Part shown: piece after piece, positions 4,212 to 5,965 of the stretch
How positions within the stretch are numbered: position 1 is the stretch's first letter
Layout of the letters: the number at the start of each line of letters is the position of its first letter
Source of the DNA: JACZXQ01 sp036986155
Lineage (GTDB): Bacteria; Gemmatimonadota; Gemmatimonadetes; Longimicrobiales; Gaopeijiaceae
NCBI GenBank assembly: GCA_036986155.1
Contig: BTRA01000168.1
Span: 1-5,965, forward strand
Length of the DNA: 5,965 nt
Direction: 5' to 3'
Notes under the pieces: generated by a model
Database searches by the model: none
What the model saw: only the letters and a program-made list of their open reading frames with translations
Told to the model about the DNA's origin: nothing
Made by a program: the position numbers and the translations under genes

Positions 4212-4430
4212 GTGTTCCATTCTCGTCTACGTCGGAAGAAACTCCGGGTTGCCACGCTCCAGGGGGGCATCGAGGAGACGGTTCCCGGCGTAGGCGAGTT
4301 GTCTTCGATGTGTGCGGAGGCACACCGCATCTCCCGCCTTTGCTCACTCCTGGGGGTGGGCGAGCACGACCAGGACGACGATCTGGTCGAGGATCCAAAC
4401 CCCTATATATGGGACACGAAACATGCCTAG
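4212..4430 (+). CDS. Gene C, copy 2: small conserved protein of unknown function
   Basis: This encodes 72 residues, starting at a GTG one base after the gene B stop; the copy 1 homologue uses ATG at the aligned codon. The reading frame is open further upstream, but homology to copy 1 begins at this GTG (GTG-TTC-CAT against ATG-CTG-CAT). It keeps the basic HSRLRRKKLR start, VPGVGEL, SRLCSLLGVGE, the DQDD patch and PYIWD. One codon is lost before PYIWD. The end overlaps gene D by 8 nt. Three blocks are identical to copy 1 at every base, unlike the flanking genes, which points to an overlapping nucleotide signal. No family is recognised. Confidence 0.68.
   Translation: MFHSRLRRKKLRVATLQGGIEETVPGVGELSSMCAEAHRISRLCSLLGVGEHDQDDDLVEDPNPYIWDTKHA
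4224..4296 (+). other. Conserved long-range stem inside gene C, copy 2
   Basis: Bases 4224-4235 (CGTCTACGTCGG) pair with 4285-4296 (CCGGCGTAGGCG) through 12 pairs, two of them G-U. The only arm difference from copy 1 (C1126 versus T4226) preserves pairing and is synonymous (CGC/CGT). The support is one substitution only, so the structure remains a hypothesis. Confidence 0.45.
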
Positions 4431-4764
4431 CATTCTGAACACGGTGACCGGAGCTGCTGCCGGTGCGACCGTCAATCCGCTGCAGGGGAGCCAGTACGAG
4501 TATCTCCCCTTCGACGCACTGGTCGAGTTCGCGATCTACGCGGACACGGGTGACACCTGGACGATCAGCGTGTTCAGCGGAAGCGACGTGCTGATGCAAT
4601 CGAGCACGGCGCCGATTCTCGCGACCGCGACCCCGATCATCTACCCGGATCACTTCTTCCTGAACGACGTTGCCGCCGCCGGCGAGCGGCTCGGCGTCCA
4701 GGCTGTCAATGGTTCGGGAGGGGTCGCGGACCTCAGAACACTGGTTCGCATCACTCCATTGTAG
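4423..4764 (+). CDS. Gene D, copy 2: small beta-rich putative structural protein
   Basis: This encodes 113 residues from an ATG overlapping gene C by 8 nt. It differs from copy 1 at only 7 positions, four of them within residues 6-10, while the rest is almost invariant despite numerous silent changes in the DNA. This is strong purifying selection on an abundant or contact-rich protein. The beta-rich pattern and position before gene E fit a shell or decoration subunit. If both cassettes are expressed in one cell, the two D proteins are similar enough to co-assemble, whereas their E partners are not obviously interchangeable. Function is inferred from context. Confidence 0.82.
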   Translation: MPSILNTVTGAAAGATVNPLQGSQYEYLPFDALVEFAIYADTGDTWTISVFSGSDVLMQSSTAPILATATPIIYPDHFFLNDVAAAGERLGVQAVNGSGGVADLRTLVRITPL

Positions 4765-4772
4765 AGGGGTCG

Positions 4773-5384
4773 ATGGCCAAGGAAATCGGGACCCCCCTAC
4801 CGGGGGATATCCTCACTCGAGCTTTTCAAGTTAAGGGCCGAGTCCGGCCCATGCTCGAGGAGTTCATCATCCCCACCGTTCTCCTCGGCGACCTTTCCCA
4901 GGCGTTCGGTCCCAGCATCGGACGTGGTGCGATCGCTCACATTTCCATCGGTGCCACGGTGGGGGAGCTTTTCACGGGACGCTTTGAGTCCATTGGCGGA
5001 ACGATCTGCGTTATCAAGCGGATCTTCCTGCAGAGCAGCACTGCGAATCAGAACCTACGGTTTGGATTCCGGGGCAACGCTGCAACGATCGTGGCACTCG
5101 CGACCACTCCGGCGAAGACTTTCACCGATGGACGCCTACTCGCGGGCGCGCCTTGGGGCGCACAGACCCCTTCGGGCGTTCTCACTACGGGAACCCAGAT
5201 AGCGGCGCTCGGCACTCAGCAAGGGCAGATCCGTATGCCGGCCGACGGAATCCTCTTGGAGAACCTGGGTTGGGTTGTCGGTACGGGAGATCCGGCGCTG
5301 CTCGGTTTCTTCGAGTTCCAGGTAAGCATCGCCAACGCCACAGTCCTTGGGTTCTTCGAGTGGGACGAGTACCCGGTTCCGTAG
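4773..5384 (+). CDS. Gene E, copy 2: putative structural protein, variable between copies
   Basis: This encodes 203 residues from an ATG 8 nt after the gene D stop, with GAGGGG three bases before the start. The N-terminal block R-x-RP-x-LEEFI-x-PTV and scattered later marks (F-T-D-x-RL, PWG, DG-x4-GW, EW-x-EY) show homology to copy 1, but the body is largely different and 7 residues longer. Gly, Ala, Thr and Phe are frequent; no membrane segment or signal peptide is evident. It ends at a TAG directly followed by the ATG of the lysin gene, whereas in copy 1 the two overlap. The contrast with the neighbouring D (~94%) and F (~82%) suggests either fast diversifying evolution or replacement by recombination. 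A spike, receptor-binding or capsid role is inferred. Confidence 0.82.
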   Translation: MAKEIGTPLPGDILTRAFQVKGRVRPMLEEFIIPTVLLGDLSQAFGPSIGRGAIAHISIGATVGELFTGRFESIGGTICVIKRIFLQSSTANQNLRFGFRGNAATIVALATTPAKTFTDGRLLAGAPWGAQTPSGVLTTGTQIAALGTQQGQIRMPADGILLENLGWVVGTGDPALLGFFEFQVSIANATVLGFFEWDEYPVP

Positions 5385-5762
5385 ATGGCGGCGGGCCGGA
5401 TCAAGCTCGCTGGCCTTCACCCCGACGTGAAGCGCAACGCCGAGTGGGCGCTCGCGTGGGCCGACTACTACGACATCCCTGTCACCGTCACTTCCGGGTT
5501 CAGATCCTGGGAGGATCAGACGCGCCTCCGCAAGAATTACGAGCAGTGTCTGGCGACGGGACGCTTCGGGAAGACGTCGGACTGCCAGTACCCGGCGAAC
5601 CGACCGGGAGATTCCAGTCACAACTACGGCCTGTCCTTCGATTCCACCGTGCCCCCCTGGGCACAGGCATGGTGGACCATGGTGCGCGAGCTCGGGGGCT
5701 TCCGAGTCCCGCCGGGCGACGCACCACACGCTGAAGTGCCCTCCTGGAGGAAGTACGTATGA
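5385..5762 (+). CDS. Gene F, copy 2: M15-family zinc peptidoglycan endopeptidase (endolysin-like)
   Basis: This encodes 125 residues, beginning with ATG immediately after the gene E stop. All landmarks of the M15 / L-Ala-D-Glu peptidase fold are intact: SGFRS, HxxGxxxD with His79 and Asp86, and D-A-P-H-A-E with Asp112, His115 and Glu117. It is about 82% identical to copy 1, with changes outside the active site. Both lysins should therefore be catalytically competent, which is unusual for a simple duplicated gene. The 5'-UTR-like coupling differs (ATG here, GTGA overlap in copy 1). No signal peptide, wall-binding domain or holin is seen. The gene G start overlaps its stop. Confidence 0.92.
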   Translation: MAAGRIKLAGLHPDVKRNAEWALAWADYYDIPVTVTSGFRSWEDQTRLRKNYEQCLATGRFGKTSDCQYPANRPGDSSHNYGLSFDSTVPPWAQAWWTMVRELGGFRVPPGDAPHAEVPSWRKYV

Positions 5763-5965
5763 AGACTTCACCCCCCCCGAGCTCGAGCGACGGAATCCGT
5801 GCGGCCGTGACCGGCCACCGCTTCACGTTCACGCTCGATGAAGAATCGAGGCTGTATCGGTTCACGAGCCGCATTCAAGGCAACCTGCGGATGAAGCCCA
5901 CCGGGTGGAGGGTGTGCGTGGTCCAGGACGTCACGGCTATGCACGTCGTGATCCAAGGTGCATTG
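5759..5965 (+). CDS. Gene G, copy 2: small protein of unknown function (3' end outside window)
   Basis: The first 69 codons are visible, and the frame is still open at the window end. By comparison with copy 1, about 18 more residues and the stop are expected beyond it. The start ATG overlaps the lysin stop, preceded by GGAGG 8 nt upstream. VTGHRFTFTLDEESRLYR and WRVCVVQDVT are identical to copy 1, and 56 of 69 residues match overall. No family is recognised, and no hydrophobic segment suggests a holin. Confidence 0.78.
   Translation, partial: MKTSPPPSSSDGIRAAVTGHRFTFTLDEESRLYRFTSRIQGNLRMKPTGWRVCVVQDVTAMHVVIQGAL

Larger units (their letters stand above)
3107..5965 (+). repeat. Tandem cassette, copy 2 (truncated by window end)
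   Basis: This is the second direct copy of the cassette. It opens with 121 bases identical to bases 1-121 and then repeats genes A to G in the same order. The window ends after codon 69 of gene G, so its right-hand control region is not visible and it cannot be told whether a third copy follows. Relative to copy 1, A is one codon shorter, C one codon shorter, E seven codons longer and F one codon longer. All genes are intact, which argues against one copy being a decaying duplicate. Confidence 0.95.

Noticed and set aside
1..5965. Terminal redundancy of a single circular genome read more than once
   Set aside because: The two units differ throughout the genes by silent and amino-acid changes plus in-frame indels, so they are not the same molecule read twice. 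Only the 121-bp element is identical.

Overview
The window holds two tandem, same-strand copies of one ~3.1 kb gene cassette. Copy 1 runs from base 1 to about 3106. Copy 2 starts at 3107 and is cut by the window end at 5965. Each copy carries the same seven tightly packed plus-strand genes, here called A to G: a helix-rich ~130 aa protein (A), a basic Gly/Arg-rich 181 aa protein with an RRRNPMN motif (B), a ~73 aa protein (C), a 113 aa beta-rich protein (D), a ~200 aa protein (E), a small zinc peptidase of the M15 / L-Ala-D-Glu endopeptidase type (F), and a ~87 aa protein (G). Stops and starts overlap or lie within a few bases, so each cassette looks like a single translationally coupled operon.

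The DNA is GC-rich (about 60-65% by eye) with GC-rich third positions. The SD-like motifs, GTG/ATG starts and a peptidoglycan hydrolase point to a bacterial virus or a virus-derived element. The best reading is a morphogenesis-plus-lysis module of a small, probably tailless phage or phage-like element. No replication protein, integrase, terminase, portal or tail gene is visible. The host cannot be named from this window.

The copies are clearly diverged, so this is not simply a circular genome read through its ends. Protein identity counted by eye is A ~72%, B ~85%, C ~73%, D ~94%, F ~82% and G ~81%. E is the exception at roughly one third: only its N-terminal ~45 residues and a few later motifs align. 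In contrast, the first 121 bases of each cassette (1-121 and 3107-3227) are non-coding and identical. They carry a strong hairpin, a T-rich tract and a DnaA-box-like 9-mer, and lead into a plausible promoter for gene A.

Between the cassettes, 2896-3275 has no gene but holds several inverted repeats (2883-2899, 2923-2964, 2999-3021, 3097-3126, 3138-3176). This dense control region could serve for termination, replication, packaging or recombination. Gene C also keeps long blocks identical at the nucleotide level, including both arms of a 12-bp long-range stem, which suggests an RNA or DNA signal inside the gene.

The most interesting possibility is an array of paralogous virus-like operons in one molecule, with conserved shell and lysin genes, an invariant control element and one variable, possibly host-contacting, structural protein. 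The main rival explanations are tandem accretion of related elements at a shared site and an assembly chimera joined at the identical 121 bp.
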